A DNA stretch of 64,000 bases from Qiania dongpingensis (GTDB lineage Bacteria > Bacillota > Clostridia > Lachnospirales > Lachnospiraceae): NCBI RefSeq assembly GCF_014337195.1, contig NZ_CP060634.1, positions 496,001 through 560,000 of the forward strand, read 5' to 3'. The notes beneath the pieces were generated by a model that saw nothing but the letters and a program-made list of their open reading frames with translations, had not been told where the DNA came from and did no database searches. The translations under genes and the position numbers were made by a program. Shown here in pieces: positions 34,457-41,840 of the stretch (position 1 is the first letter of the stretch; the number at the start of each line of letters is the position of its first letter).

Positions 34457-34528
34457 CAGCGGATGAAGGTATTGAACCTTCTTCTGATGATTCAAAGTCA
34501 TCTGTGTCCTCCTGTCCACCAATCCGCT
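34457..34528 (-). tRNA. Minimal tRNA-Gln (TTG)-like
   Basis: Acceptor AGCGGAT/ATCCGCT, a 3-bp D-stem (GTG/CAC), anticodon stem GATGA/TCATC with loop CTTTGAA giving anticodon TTG, and T-arm GAAGG-TTCAATA-CCTTC. The fold is complete but unusually small in the D-arm, as in phage tRNAs. It lies just after the stop of the small gene upstream and is probably in the same transcript. Confidence 0.65.
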
Positions 34529-34538
34529 CATCTCATGA

Positions 34539-34817
34539 TCATACAGTGTACTGCCCCCGGTAAAGGAACAGCCTTATCAGTCTGTCGCTGTAATGTACAT
34601 CCACACAGATAATCGTCTGCCTTCCGTTGTCGTCCGTTCGTATCTGGAGAATATCCGTTTGAGTCTCTTTCAGATATCCGTCCAGCTCTTCCCATTTTTT
34701 ACGGATAATTTTTGACCTCTCCGGAATTATGATCACATATTCCGGAGGATTTGCAAAATGATAGACACCACGGCCAGCCAGCATGTCAAAAAGCGTAACT
34801 AAATTAATTGTTTTCAC
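34539..34817 (-). CDS. Hypothetical early protein of the tail-like element
   Basis: A 92-aa protein beginning MKTINLVTLFDMLAGRG. It has an alternating alpha/beta pattern (YVIIIPERSKIIRKKWEELDGYL, TIICVDVHYSDRLIRLFLY) but no recognised family. The GTG start at 34817 has AAGGGG eight bases upstream; a GTG three codons earlier lies too close to that site. Copy A of the repeated 17-base motif lies just upstream, so it is probably under the same control as the repressor gene. The two tRNA-like genes follow it. Confidence 0.5.
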   Translation of the reverse strand: MKTINLVTLFDMLAGRGVYHFANPPEYVIIIPERSKIIRKKWEELDGYLKETQTDILQIRTDDNGRQTIICVDVHYSDRLIRLFLYRGQYTV

Positions 34818-34845
34818 AGTACCCACCCCTTCTGCGCCTTTATTT

Positions 34846-34862
34846 TCAGGAATGACGCGTAG
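34846..34862 (-). promoter_or_regulatory. Repeated operator-like motif, copy A
   Basis: CTACGCGTCATTCCTGA on the minus strand, oriented toward the 92-aa gene. It is the most divergent of four copies. No strong -35 box follows it. Confidence 0.55.
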
Positions 34863-34883
34863 TTGTCTTATATTTATACCCCT

Positions 34884-35840
34884 TTACAGATAAGGGGTAT
34901 AATCCTGATATCGATATTTGAAAATTGAAAAACTTATATTCATCTGCAGTCTGTCGAAAATCGTCTGATACCGGTTCACCGTATCCTCATCTATTCTGGG
35001 CCGCTCCAAATCTTCTTTAATCCGGTACCCGGCCTTTTTCGCCTCCCGTACTACCAGGTTAAATCTGCCTGACGTAAAAAGGCTGCTGTAGTTAAGTGCT
35101 TCATCTCCTGTCACTTCTTTTATCCGTTTAAAGGAATTCCGAAAATTCCGGATCATTCCTTCCTCGCTGTCCTTCCTGGAACGGCTCTTCCAGATGGAAT
35201 CCGGAAGAAACGAATATTTAAGACGGACCAGTCTTTTGTTTCCCACATACTCTTCCAGCTTGTAACAGCTGAGAAGCGCCCTGGCCAGCCTGCCGCTGAT
35301 ATTTTTGCAGGTGTCGTCTGCCAGTGAAATACGGTAGCCGTCTCCCTCTTCTATAATGTCATCCTTTTGAAGATAAACCAGATTTTCAAAGCATTTTCCA
35401 GCTATTCCTTCGTAGATGGACATCAGGATGGGAAGGTCATTCACGCCGGCTCCGGAATGCCTGACCAATTCCACATATTCCTCATATCTTTCATCGGAAA
35501 TATAGTACCTGGTCTTATAGGATTCCATCTTGGACAAAAGGTAATCATTGGGACACAGGCTCTTTCCCAGGTAATTGATCTTGCAGTATCCCTTTACCTG
35601 GCACCATTCCAAATATCGGGACAACCTGTATTTTTCTCCAAGCAGCGTCTTCTGATTATCATAATTTGTTATAAGGAAATGGATCAGTTCCTCTCCATCC
35701 ATGGCGCACAGATCCTTCCCCTTTTCTTCTTCATAGGGCTCTGTCTTATGAAAAAGGTTCTTCAGTCGCATATATGTGGCATCCTGGAAATTACTTCTAT
35801 AAAAGTCCAGAAATTCTTCCTTCTGCTTTTCGTTAAACAT
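34884..35840 (-). CDS. MrpR-like repressor (catalytically dead recombinase fold)
   Basis: A 318-aa protein with the layout of a tyrosine recombinase. An N-terminal core-binding-like helical domain (LIHFLITNYDNQKTLLGEKYRLSRYLEWC) is followed by a region like the catalytic domain start (DLPILMSIYEGIAGKCFENLVYLQKDDI). The first catalytic Arg, the HxxR box and the Tyr nucleophile are absent; SSLFTSGRFNLVVREAKKAG replaces the HxLRH region. This pattern is that of MrpR, the SP-beta lytic-cycle repressor. It has a strong promoter with motif copy B directly upstream. I infer that it is the master repressor of the tail-like element. Confidence 0.68.
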   Translation of the reverse strand: MFNEKQKEEFLDFYRSNFQDATYMRLKNLFHKTEPYEEEKGKDLCAMDGEELIHFLITNYDNQKTLLGEKYRLSRYLEWCQVKGYCKINYLGKSLCPNDYLLSKMESYKTRYYISDERYEEYVELVRHSGAGVNDLPILMSIYEGIAGKCFENLVYLQKDDIIEEGDGYRISLADDTCKNISGRLARALLSCYKLEEYVGNKRLVRLKYSFLPDSIWKSRSRKDSEEGMIRNFRNSFKRIKEVTGDEALNYSSLFTSGRFNLVVREAKKAGYRIKEDLERPRIDEDTVNRYQTIFDRLQMNISFSIFKYRYQDYTPYL

Positions 35841-35912
35841 GCCGCACCATCCTTCTCGATCTCACTCATGCCGAAAACGGACAAGCAAATCACTTTCTGC
35901 CCGAATATCCAC

Positions 35913-35941
35913 ATCATAGCATGATGGCAATTCTATGTCAA
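35913..35941 (-). promoter_or_regulatory. Strong sigma-A promoter of the MrpR-like gene
   Basis: TTGACA, a 17-base spacer and TATGAT on the minus strand. Motif copy B ends exactly eight bases upstream of the -35 box. Confidence 0.85.
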
Positions 35942-35949
35942 GTGTTTTC

Positions 35950-35966
35950 TCAGGAATAACGTATAA
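35950..35966 (-). promoter_or_regulatory. Repeated operator-like motif, copy B
   Basis: TTATACGTTATTCCTGA on the minus strand, eight bases before the TTGACA of the repressor promoter. The spacing is the same as in copy C. Confidence 0.75.
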
Positions 35967-36249
35967 ACAAAAGTTCAAGAACACCCTTACAGCCTATCCA
36001 TTCATTTTTCAAAGTACTATCCCTAAAGAATACAGATTTTTCTGTCCTGTTATATAAATTATACCGTATTTGCCGTTCTTTCTGTACCCATCTCGAACTT
36101 ATGTTTGTTCCATGTCTTCTGTCAAATGTAAACGGTACCTTGCCCATCCGGCTGTTACACTTCGAGTATCAAGGTATCACCGGAATACAGTGATGTCAAT
36201 AAATTGTCGAAAAGTGGTAGGAATAAAGGACATAAATATTATCCTTGCA
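35967..36249. other. Divergent control region, central part
   Basis: About 280 bases without a credible gene between the leftward repressor and rightward late arm. It contains a TATAAT on the minus strand at 36058-36063 with a poor -35, a near-consensus SOS box at 36094-36107, and an ATCAC...GTGAT inverted repeat near 36178-36195. Short open frames lack ribosome sites. Confidence 0.5.
36094..36107. promoter_or_regulatory. Candidate LexA (SOS) box
   Basis: CGAACTTATGTTTG differs from CGAAC-N4-GTTCG by one base. It lies in the divergent control region, but does not overlap a clear promoter. Confidence 0.4.
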
Positions 36250-36266
36250 TTATACATTATTCCTGA
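36250..36266 (+). promoter_or_regulatory. Repeated operator-like motif, copy C
   Basis: TTATACATTATTCCTGA on the plus strand, eight bases before the TTGACG of the rightward promoter. Confidence 0.75.
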
Positions 36267-36274
36267 AAATCGTC

Positions 36275-36303
36275 TTGACGTATAATCCATATAATGATAT
36301 GCT
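36275..36303 (+). promoter_or_regulatory. Rightward sigma-A promoter of the polymerase arm
   Basis: TTGACG, a 17-base spacer and TATGCT, with motif copy C upstream at the same distance as at the repressor promoter. Confidence 0.7.
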
Positions 36304-36334
36304 CTTATTTATCCTACCTTTTATTTTCTCTGCT

Positions 36335-36351
36335 TTATACGTCATTCCTGA
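36335..36351 (+). promoter_or_regulatory. Repeated operator-like motif, copy D
   Basis: TTATACGTCATTCCTGA on the plus strand. Two overlapping TATACT boxes follow within 15 bases, so it may sit on a second promoter start or act as a downstream operator. Confidence 0.7.
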
Positions 36352-36421
36352 AATTATACTATACTGCTGACCAGAGGTTAAAAGGTAAATTGATGCCAGA
36401 CAGAAAGGAGGTATATTTTAC

Positions 36422-36775
36422 GTGACGATTTCAGATGATAACGAACGGCGGCGAATGCATATGCTCGCCGGAATGGGCAAGCCCTCTCCCAACTTAACTG
36501 ATCCCCAGTGGCAGCTGGAGTTTCAATTTTTAAAATCTCATATAGTTTCATCAAAGACAGTGCCCTGTCAGAACGCCGAATACCAAAGCTACAGGGATTT
36601 TATAGAAGATACCCTATCTTGGATACGCCGCGGTCATACTGCATATGTATTTTTTGCCTATCAGATATATGATCTGCTGCTCTTTGAACGAGACCGATTG
36701 TACACTCGTTTGATCCGCGATGAAGGAATCTATCCGTATTTTGGGGTTTGGCTCCAAAAGGAAAGGAGGAAATAA
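36422..36775 (+). CDS. Hypothetical first gene of the rightward arm
   Basis: A 117-aa protein that I do not recognise. It is helical and aromatic-rich in the second half (YRDFIEDTLSWIRRGHTAYVFFAYQIYDLLLFERDRLY), with no clear membrane segment. The start is GTG with AAAGGAGG nine bases upstream. Its stop lies three bases before the TTG start of the polymerase gene, so the two are translated from one mRNA and may work together; it could be a regulator or accessory factor of the polymerase. That role is inferred from position alone. Confidence 0.6.
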   Translation: MTISDDNERRRMHMLAGMGKPSPNLTDPQWQLEFQFLKSHIVSSKTVPCQNAEYQSYRDFIEDTLSWIRRGHTAYVFFAYQIYDLLLFERDRLYTRLIRDEGIYPYFGVWLQKERRK

Positions 36776-36778
36776 AAC

Positions 36779-39505
36779 TTGCTTGACACACAGATCAGCC
36801 TTTATTCCGTGGACACCGGAAATTTCTACAGCAGTACGGAAGCATACCTACACTGTATGAACTGCCGTTACCGACAGGAAAGGAATTCTGCCACTTTAAT
36901 GCTTTCCCAATATGAGGAACTTCTTTTCAGATACGGATACGATTCCGAGGACTTAAAGAATCTCCGTGCCGGAGATATCGGCAAAATGAAACTCCTGCCG
37001 GGTACTTCCCATCTGTTATATGAATATCTGAATTGGAACCGCCGGATCGTCCACAAGAGAAAAAAAGCGAAAGAATCCAAAGAAAAACTGCTTCTGCTCT
37101 TGTCGAATAAGGTTCTTCAAAATGAACGCACCCATGGACGGGACCATACCCGGAGCATACGGGAGGGCAGCCTGAATGACAGCAGCGTCATATCATTGTT
37201 TGATTCCTCCCTGACTCGCATGATGGGGATTAAAATGGGGGAACTGACCGATGACATTATGGTAGTCCAGGTATATTACTTTTCCATTTTTAAAGATATA
37301 TCGTATTTCGGCTTTCTCCATCACAATGAAAAATACCGCTATTACACCTCTTCTGCCGGACAGATCCGCAAGAAAAAAGCTGTCTTTATAAAAGAGTCCG
37401 CCTGGAACCGCTATGAAAAGACGATCATGTGCGGCTTGACCATCGACAAAATCAATTTAAAGGGGGGAAACAATGTCAACAAGCACCTGGCTTATATGGC
37501 TCTCTCCAATTCTGCCACAGACCTCTGGGATGATTTCGATATTGAAAAGACCATCGTCATCGACGATTTTGAGACACCGGTATCCGGCACTTTAGATTTC
37601 ATTGATGACGAAACATATTCCATTACCAGGAAAAACGATACGGTCAGCATTAACCACACAGACGGCGCCGGAATGATGCTGCCTTCCATACTGGAACGCA
37701 ATGTCATGTTCCGGGCTCCATGGATAAAAGGGCTGCTCTGTGTATTTGATTTCCGGTCCTTCATAGAAGAAAAGGGATATTCCCCCATTGTCCGGGATAT
37801 TTATGGCCGGGAACACAACCTGGTATCCGAGGACATCCAGATTATCTTTACCCGGAGCCAGTTCAAGATGCACCGCTACTACAGCTCCTGGGAAGAATAC
37901 ATAGGCTTCTATAAGCAGTACAACTGTACCGCCGGGCTCTGCAACCCAGAAGAAAAACACATTAAAAATGCAAAGATCAACTATCAGATGCTCCAGACCC
38001 TGACGGATATCTCCCCGGATGAGGTCCGTCTTCTGGCGGAAAAATCCGTGGACAAGCTTGATCATATGTGCTCCTCCGTCGAAAGCCTCATGAAAATATT
38101 CGGCATCACTCCTTATAACAGCCATATGACCAATTTGCAGAACGCCGTGAAATTATATCCTGCCCTGCTGGACGATCCATATCTGAAATCCATAGTCCGG
38201 GGCATGAAAGACCGGATGGTCCGGGAATATAAATCCGGGCGCCTGGAGATTGACGGCAAATACACATTCATCCTCCCGGATCTTTATGCCGCGTGTGAAC
38301 ACTGGTTCGGCCATGTGGACCGGCCCTCAGGCCTTTTGGATGACGGGGAAGTATATTGCCGTCTGTATCCCGGAGCTGAAAAATTAGATTGTCTGAGAAG
38401 CCCTCATCTATACAAAGAACATGCCATCCGATATAATGCCGCTGCCAAAGCACACTCTTCCAAAAAGCAGCTCCTGAAAAAATGGTTTGTCACCGACGGT
38501 CTGTATACCAGCTCCCAGGATCTGATCAGCCGGCTTCTCCAGTTCGACGTGGATGGGGATAAGGCGCTCGTAGTTGCCGACGAGTATCTCCTCCCCGTCG
38601 CCGAACGGAATATGAAAGGGGTCGTCCCTCTTTATTACAACATGAAAAAAGCCGCTCCATGTTTTTTAAATCAGGAAAGCATCTATCAAGGGCTGAACGC
38701 GGCATTTACCGGAGGAAATATCGGCATTTACAGCAATAACATAGCAAAAATCTGGAATCATGAGGTCTTTCTCACTGGAACCAAACAGGAAAAACAGAAT
38801 GCCGTGGATGCCGTTAAGCTTCTCTGTATGGAAAATAATTTTGTCATCGATTATGCGAAAACCCTGTACAAGCCCAAACGGCCAGATGAAAAGAACCATC
38901 TGATAAAAGCCTATACACAGGCGAAACTGCCCGCGTTCTTTCTCTATGCTAAGGACAAAACAGAGGATCAGGTAGCCGCCTGCAACGGAAGCCTTGTAAA
39001 CCAGCTCCAAAATCTCATCCCCAACCCCAGGATGAATTTCCGAAAAGCCGGAATCCCCAAACTGGATTACCGCAGGCTCATGGCAGATCCGGAAATAGAA
39101 ATCGATCCGGAAGTAACGGCACTATATACGAAATTAAACCAGCAGTACCATTTCAAGATCAATATGCAGGATGAGTACATTCATAACCTGGAATATCTGG
39201 CCCGGGATATGCGAAATCGGCTGAGCGTCTTCGGCCACACGAATCAGGAGCTGTCCGATATGCTGGTAAAATATCTGTACGGCAAAGAATCCAAGTCCAA
39301 AGAAGCTCTCTGGTTTTGTTACGGCTCTTATATACTGGATGCTCTGAAGCGGAACCAAAGTCCAGGAAACACAAAGCTCATCCAATGTATGGACTGCGGT
39401 GAATGGTTCGAAGCCGGTATCCATTCCAAGAGCTGCCGCTGTGAATCCTGCCGAAAAGAATACCGGAAAGCCTGGGACCGGGAACGAAAAAAGAAACGGC
39501 CTTGA
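36779..39505 (+). CDS. YonO-like single-chain RNA polymerase (RdRP fold)
   Basis: A 908-aa protein with the signatures of the two-barrel polymerases shared by SP-beta YonO and eukaryotic RNAi RNA-dependent polymerases. TDGAGMMLP (Asp295-Gly298), FRAPWIKG (Arg312, Lys317) and TRSQFK (Lys363) form the first barrel block. RSPHLYKEHAIRYN and the metal-binding DVDGD (Asp590, 592, 594) form the second. The C-terminus is a zinc finger (Cys870, 873, 886, 888, 891) with a basic tail. It starts at TTG after AAAGGAGG. By analogy with YonO it should transcribe the late genes that follow from DNA. The family assignment is strong; the template and promoters are inferred. Confidence 0.82.
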   Translation: MLDTQISLYSVDTGNFYSSTEAYLHCMNCRYRQERNSATLMLSQYEELLFRYGYDSEDLKNLRAGDIGKMKLLPGTSHLLYEYLNWNRRIVHKRKKAKESKEKLLLLLSNKVLQNERTHGRDHTRSIREGSLNDSSVISLFDSSLTRMMGIKMGELTDDIMVVQVYYFSIFKDISYFGFLHHNEKYRYYTSSAGQIRKKKAVFIKESAWNRYEKTIMCGLTIDKINLKGGNNVNKHLAYMALSNSATDLWDDFDIEKTIVIDDFETPVSGTLDFIDDETYSITRKNDTVSINHTDGAGMMLPSILERNVMFRAPWIKGLLCVFDFRSFIEEKGYSPIVRDIYGREHNLVSEDIQIIFTRSQFKMHRYYSSWEEYIGFYKQYNCTAGLCNPEEKHIKNAKINYQMLQTLTDISPDEVRLLAEKSVDKLDHMCSSVESLMKIFGITPYNSHMTNLQNAVKLYPALLDDPYLKSIVRGMKDRMVREYKSGRLEIDGKYTFILPDLYAACEHWFGHVDRPSGLLDDGEVYCRLYPGAEKLDCLRSPHLYKEHAIRYNAAAKAHSSKKQLLKKWFVTDGLYTSSQDLISRLLQFDVDGDKALVVADEYLLPVAERNMKGVVPLYYNMKKAAPCFLNQESIYQGLNAAFTGGNIGIYSNNIAKIWNHEVFLTGTKQEKQNAVDAVKLLCMENNFVIDYAKTLYKPKRPDEKNHLIKAYTQAKLPAFFLYAKDKTEDQVAACNGSLVNQLQNLIPNPRMNFRKAGIPKLDYRRLMADPEIEIDPEVTALYTKLNQQYHFKINMQDEYIHNLEYLARDMRNRLSVFGHTNQELSDMLVKYLYGKESKSKEALWFCYGSYILDALKRNQSPGNTKLIQCMDCGEWFEAGIHSKSCRCESCRKEYRKAWDRERKKKRP

Positions 39506-39609
39506 TTCCACTCTTCTTCCTCAGATAAAATCGGCCGACGTCTTCGGCCTCTTATTGACAAGTGAAAAGAAAAACAACCGTAACCCTCGGATTTTATTAT
39601 GGCCTCTAC

Positions 39610-39637
39610 TATGGAAGCACACTCCTGCGCTTCCATA
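39610..39637. promoter_or_regulatory. Hairpin between polymerase and late genes
   Basis: TATGGAAGC and its complement with a ten-base loop, in the 167-base gap after the polymerase gene. No T-run follows. It may be a processing site or part of a late promoter. Confidence 0.4.
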
Positions 39638-39672
39638 AGCGGCCTGAATCTATATTTTATGACAGGCGGTGA

Positions 39673-40017
39673 ATGAAATTGACCATAACACAAGAAATGC
39701 TGATCCGCCGCATAGCGGAAACGGAACACAGAGATATCGCGACTGTCCGGAGCATCTTTGACTCCATGGAACAGCTGGTGGTGGAATATTTATCTTCCAC
39801 ACACCCGCAGCAGGATATGACCCTTAAACTATTTAAAGGCCTGAGCCTGGAATGTACCTATATTCCTGCAAAGGTAATCAACAAGGGTATGTTTCAGAGT
39901 CTCAAAAGCTCTCCGAAAATCAAAGCAAAGGCATCCATCAGCCGGTATTTTAACCAAAAGCTGAATGAACTTGCCAAAATCGATGAGCTCCCTGGTTCCG
40001 GCAAAATCGGTAAATAA
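39673..40017 (+). CDS. HU/IHF-like DNA-binding protein
   Basis: A 114-aa basic protein. TITQEMLIRRIAETEHRDIATVRSIFDSMEQLVVEYL matches the helical dimer core of HU, and the following TLKLFKGLSLECTYIPAK and KIKAKASISRYFNQKLNE match its strands and final helix. Similar HU-like proteins occur in phages of Clostridia. It may organise the DNA of the element or assist the polymerase on late promoters; that is inference. The start at 39673 has GGCGG near it, and it is the first gene after the polymerase. Confidence 0.65.
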   Translation: MKLTITQEMLIRRIAETEHRDIATVRSIFDSMEQLVVEYLSSTHPQQDMTLKLFKGLSLECTYIPAKVINKGMFQSLKSSPKIKAKASISRYFNQKLNELAKIDELPGSGKIGK

Positions 40018-40067
40018 ACAAGGAAAGTGAGTGATAAAACATACTGAGAATCACAAAAAAAGAAGCT

Positions 40068-40217
40068 ATGAAACTCCGTGAGCTGGGTTTTTCCAATGAT
40101 GTCCGCCACACTTATACCAAGCATAAGGCTTACTACTGCGTGGAGCGGAGCTGCGTTCTGAAAGCCCTTCGCAATTATCGGGAAAACACTGGGATCTCTA
40201 TCCCTTCTTTATCGTAA
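40068..40217 (+). CDS. Small basic protein of phage type
   Basis: A 49-aa basic protein (MKLRELGFSNDV...RSCVLKALRNYREN). The frame is open back to 40038 and could begin at a CTG at 40044, giving an N-terminal LRITKKEA extension typical of similar small phage proteins; I use the first ATG. The tyrosine- and lysine-rich middle (TYTKHKAYYCVE) suggests nucleic-acid binding. It lies between the HU-like gene and the holin. The function is unknown. Confidence 0.5.
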   Translation: MKLRELGFSNDVRHTYTKHKAYYCVERSCVLKALRNYRENTGISIPSLS

Positions 40218-40228
40218 GGAGAACTAAA

Positions 40229-40504
40229 ATGGATTTGACATTTATCACAGATATGTATATCCCGCTCGTGCTTCTTGCATGTCTGGTCATCGGATACATT
40301 CTGAAAAAATGGATTCAAGATGTGGATAACAAATGGATTCCTACTATCCTCTGCATCATCGGGGCAGTCCTGGCATGTGCAGTCAGCCACACGGTCAGTC
40401 TTTCTGTCATCGTGGCGGGCGCAGTGAGCGGTCTGGCTTCCACCGGCCTTCATCAGATGTTCAAGCAGCTGATTGAAAATGGCCCCGCAAATGGAGGTGT
40501 TTGA
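40229..40504 (+). CDS. Phage holin (Hol44/holin V-like)
   Basis: A 91-aa membrane protein with three hydrophobic segments. DNKWIPTILCIIGAVLA and VSGLASTGLHQMFKQ correspond to those in the holin at 12.1 kb, so the two are paralogues. It should form membrane lesions that let the amidase at 59.3 kb reach the wall and the tail particles escape. The ATG follows AAGGAG closely. It is placed at the start of the structural genes, far from the amidase, which is an unusual order. Confidence 0.83.
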   Translation: MDLTFITDMYIPLVLLACLVIGYILKKWIQDVDNKWIPTILCIIGAVLACAVSHTVSLSVIVAGAVSGLASTGLHQMFKQLIENGPANGGV

Positions 40505-40505
40505 T

Positions 40506-41000
40506 ATGACTTTGAATGAGATCAGCCTCTATAAAGCTAAAATTCTGTCCGGAATCTTCCAGTCAGAAATGATTGCCGGTTACCTGCTGGGTGACAGCTA
40601 CCATGCCGAAACAGCAAAAGAGGATCTAAATTACATCCATGTATTTCCCTACCTCCACATTCCGGACCCCGCCGCAGAAGCGAAGCCATACTTATGTGTG
40701 GAGGTAGATATCCCGCGGACGCTAAATCTCGTATATAAGGATATGAAGGTCATGGTCTGGGCTTACTGCCCCCAAAGCATCATGGACCGGGCCGGAAAAG
40801 ACCAGGCCGCCACTCTTCCGGATCTGATCGCCGATGCGGCGGATACCCTTTTAAACGGTTCCATCGAATTTGGAATTGGAAAACTCAAGCTGGAATCCGT
40901 TTCCTATTTTACTCCTTCAGAAGGATTTTACGGAAAACAGCTGACCTATAAATGTCTAGAATTTGATACATGGAAAACAGATGAGGCGGTGAGCGTTTGA
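40506..41000 (+). CDS. Tail terminator-like protein
   Basis: A 164-aa protein starting MTLNEISLYKAKILSGI at 40506, with GGAGG eight bases upstream. The pattern CVEVDIPRTLNLVYKDMKVMVWAYC, then DLIADAADTLLNGS, then LKLESVSYFTPSEGFYGKQLTYKCLEFD is like small tail-completion proteins that cap the tail tube and join it to the head. In a headless element it would cap the tail. It lies directly before the next gene, which overlaps it by four bases. The assignment rests on pattern and position. Confidence 0.5.
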   Translation: MTLNEISLYKAKILSGIFQSEMIAGYLLGDSYHAETAKEDLNYIHVFPYLHIPDPAAEAKPYLCVEVDIPRTLNLVYKDMKVMVWAYCPQSIMDRAGKDQAATLPDLIADAADTLLNGSIEFGIGKLKLESVSYFTPSEGFYGKQLTYKCLEFDTWKTDEAVSV

Positions 41001-41788
41001 ACAAAACGGATTTAGAACACCGGCTTCTAAGAGGAAGTGAGCTTTTTTTTGAAAACCACCCGATATATAAAATTTCCCTGGGGGAAATGGTGGATTTCGG
41101 ATATTCGAAAGCCCAGAGCATCATAGGGATCTTGTGTATGGATGATGAAAAAACAAAAACACTTCTGCCAGAAAATATAACACCGTCCACTTATCTGGCG
41201 GTAGCATTTAACTTATACCGGGAACAAAAACATATGGAGACGGGAATTCTGCCCGAAAACGCTGAAGATACTCCTCTGTGTATTTCTATTCCCATTTTTC
41301 TGGAGCTTCTTTTCCGTAAACAAGTTATTTTTCAATTGGACTCAGGCTTCATCATTGGCAATGAACCGGATGATTCTTTCATCCTGGGGAGCCACAATTA
41401 CGGTAGTTTTCGTGAAATCATCCGGGAGCGGTTCTGTTTGACCGATTCCGAAGACTGGAATGAGGAAAACCCCGCCGACGCGAGGACAAAATCCCTGCTG
41501 GACAGACGAAAAAAATTAAGAGAAAAAATCAGCAAACTAAAATCCAATATAGGATGTGACGAGAATGAAGGTCTTACGATGGCAGATCTAATCAGCATCT
41601 TCGCGGAAGCGGAGCACCTTCCTCTTCAAGATGTCTATAACAAATATGACATCTACCAGTTCAATAATCAGTTTAACCGACTGAAAATAATGGATGATTA
41701 TCACGTAAATATACAAGCTTTGCTGGCCGGTGCGAAAAGCGAAGAGCTGCATATGCAGCACTGGCTCACAAAAATAAAGCAACCATAA
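40997..41788 (+). CDS. Hypothetical tail-region protein
   Basis: A 263-aa protein that I do not recognise. It is largely helical and acidic, with a Lys/Arg-rich segment (RRKKLREKISKLKSN) at about 165-180 and a C-terminus YNKYDIYQFNNQFNRLKIMDDYHVNIQALLAGAKS that resembles the end of tail-assembly proteins placed before the major tail protein. It overlaps the preceding gene by four bases and precedes the major tail gene, so it is probably a tail assembly factor. It could also be a remnant of the neck. Confidence 0.45.
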   Translation: MNKTDLEHRLLRGSELFFENHPIYKISLGEMVDFGYSKAQSIIGILCMDDEKTKTLLPENITPSTYLAVAFNLYREQKHMETGILPENAEDTPLCISIPIFLELLFRKQVIFQLDSGFIIGNEPDDSFILGSHNYGSFREIIRERFCLTDSEDWNEENPADARTKSLLDRRKKLREKISKLKSNIGCDENEGLTMADLISIFAEAEHLPLQDVYNKYDIYQFNNQFNRLKIMDDYHVNIQALLAGAKSEELHMQHWLTKIKQP

Positions 41789-41840
41789 TCTAACAGGCCG
41801 GTATCATCCGGCCTCCATCTATTTCAAGGAGGATATTCAA

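Noticed and set aside
35950..36285. Short open frames in the divergent control region
   Set aside because: They overlap promoters and operator-like motifs and have no ribosome sites.
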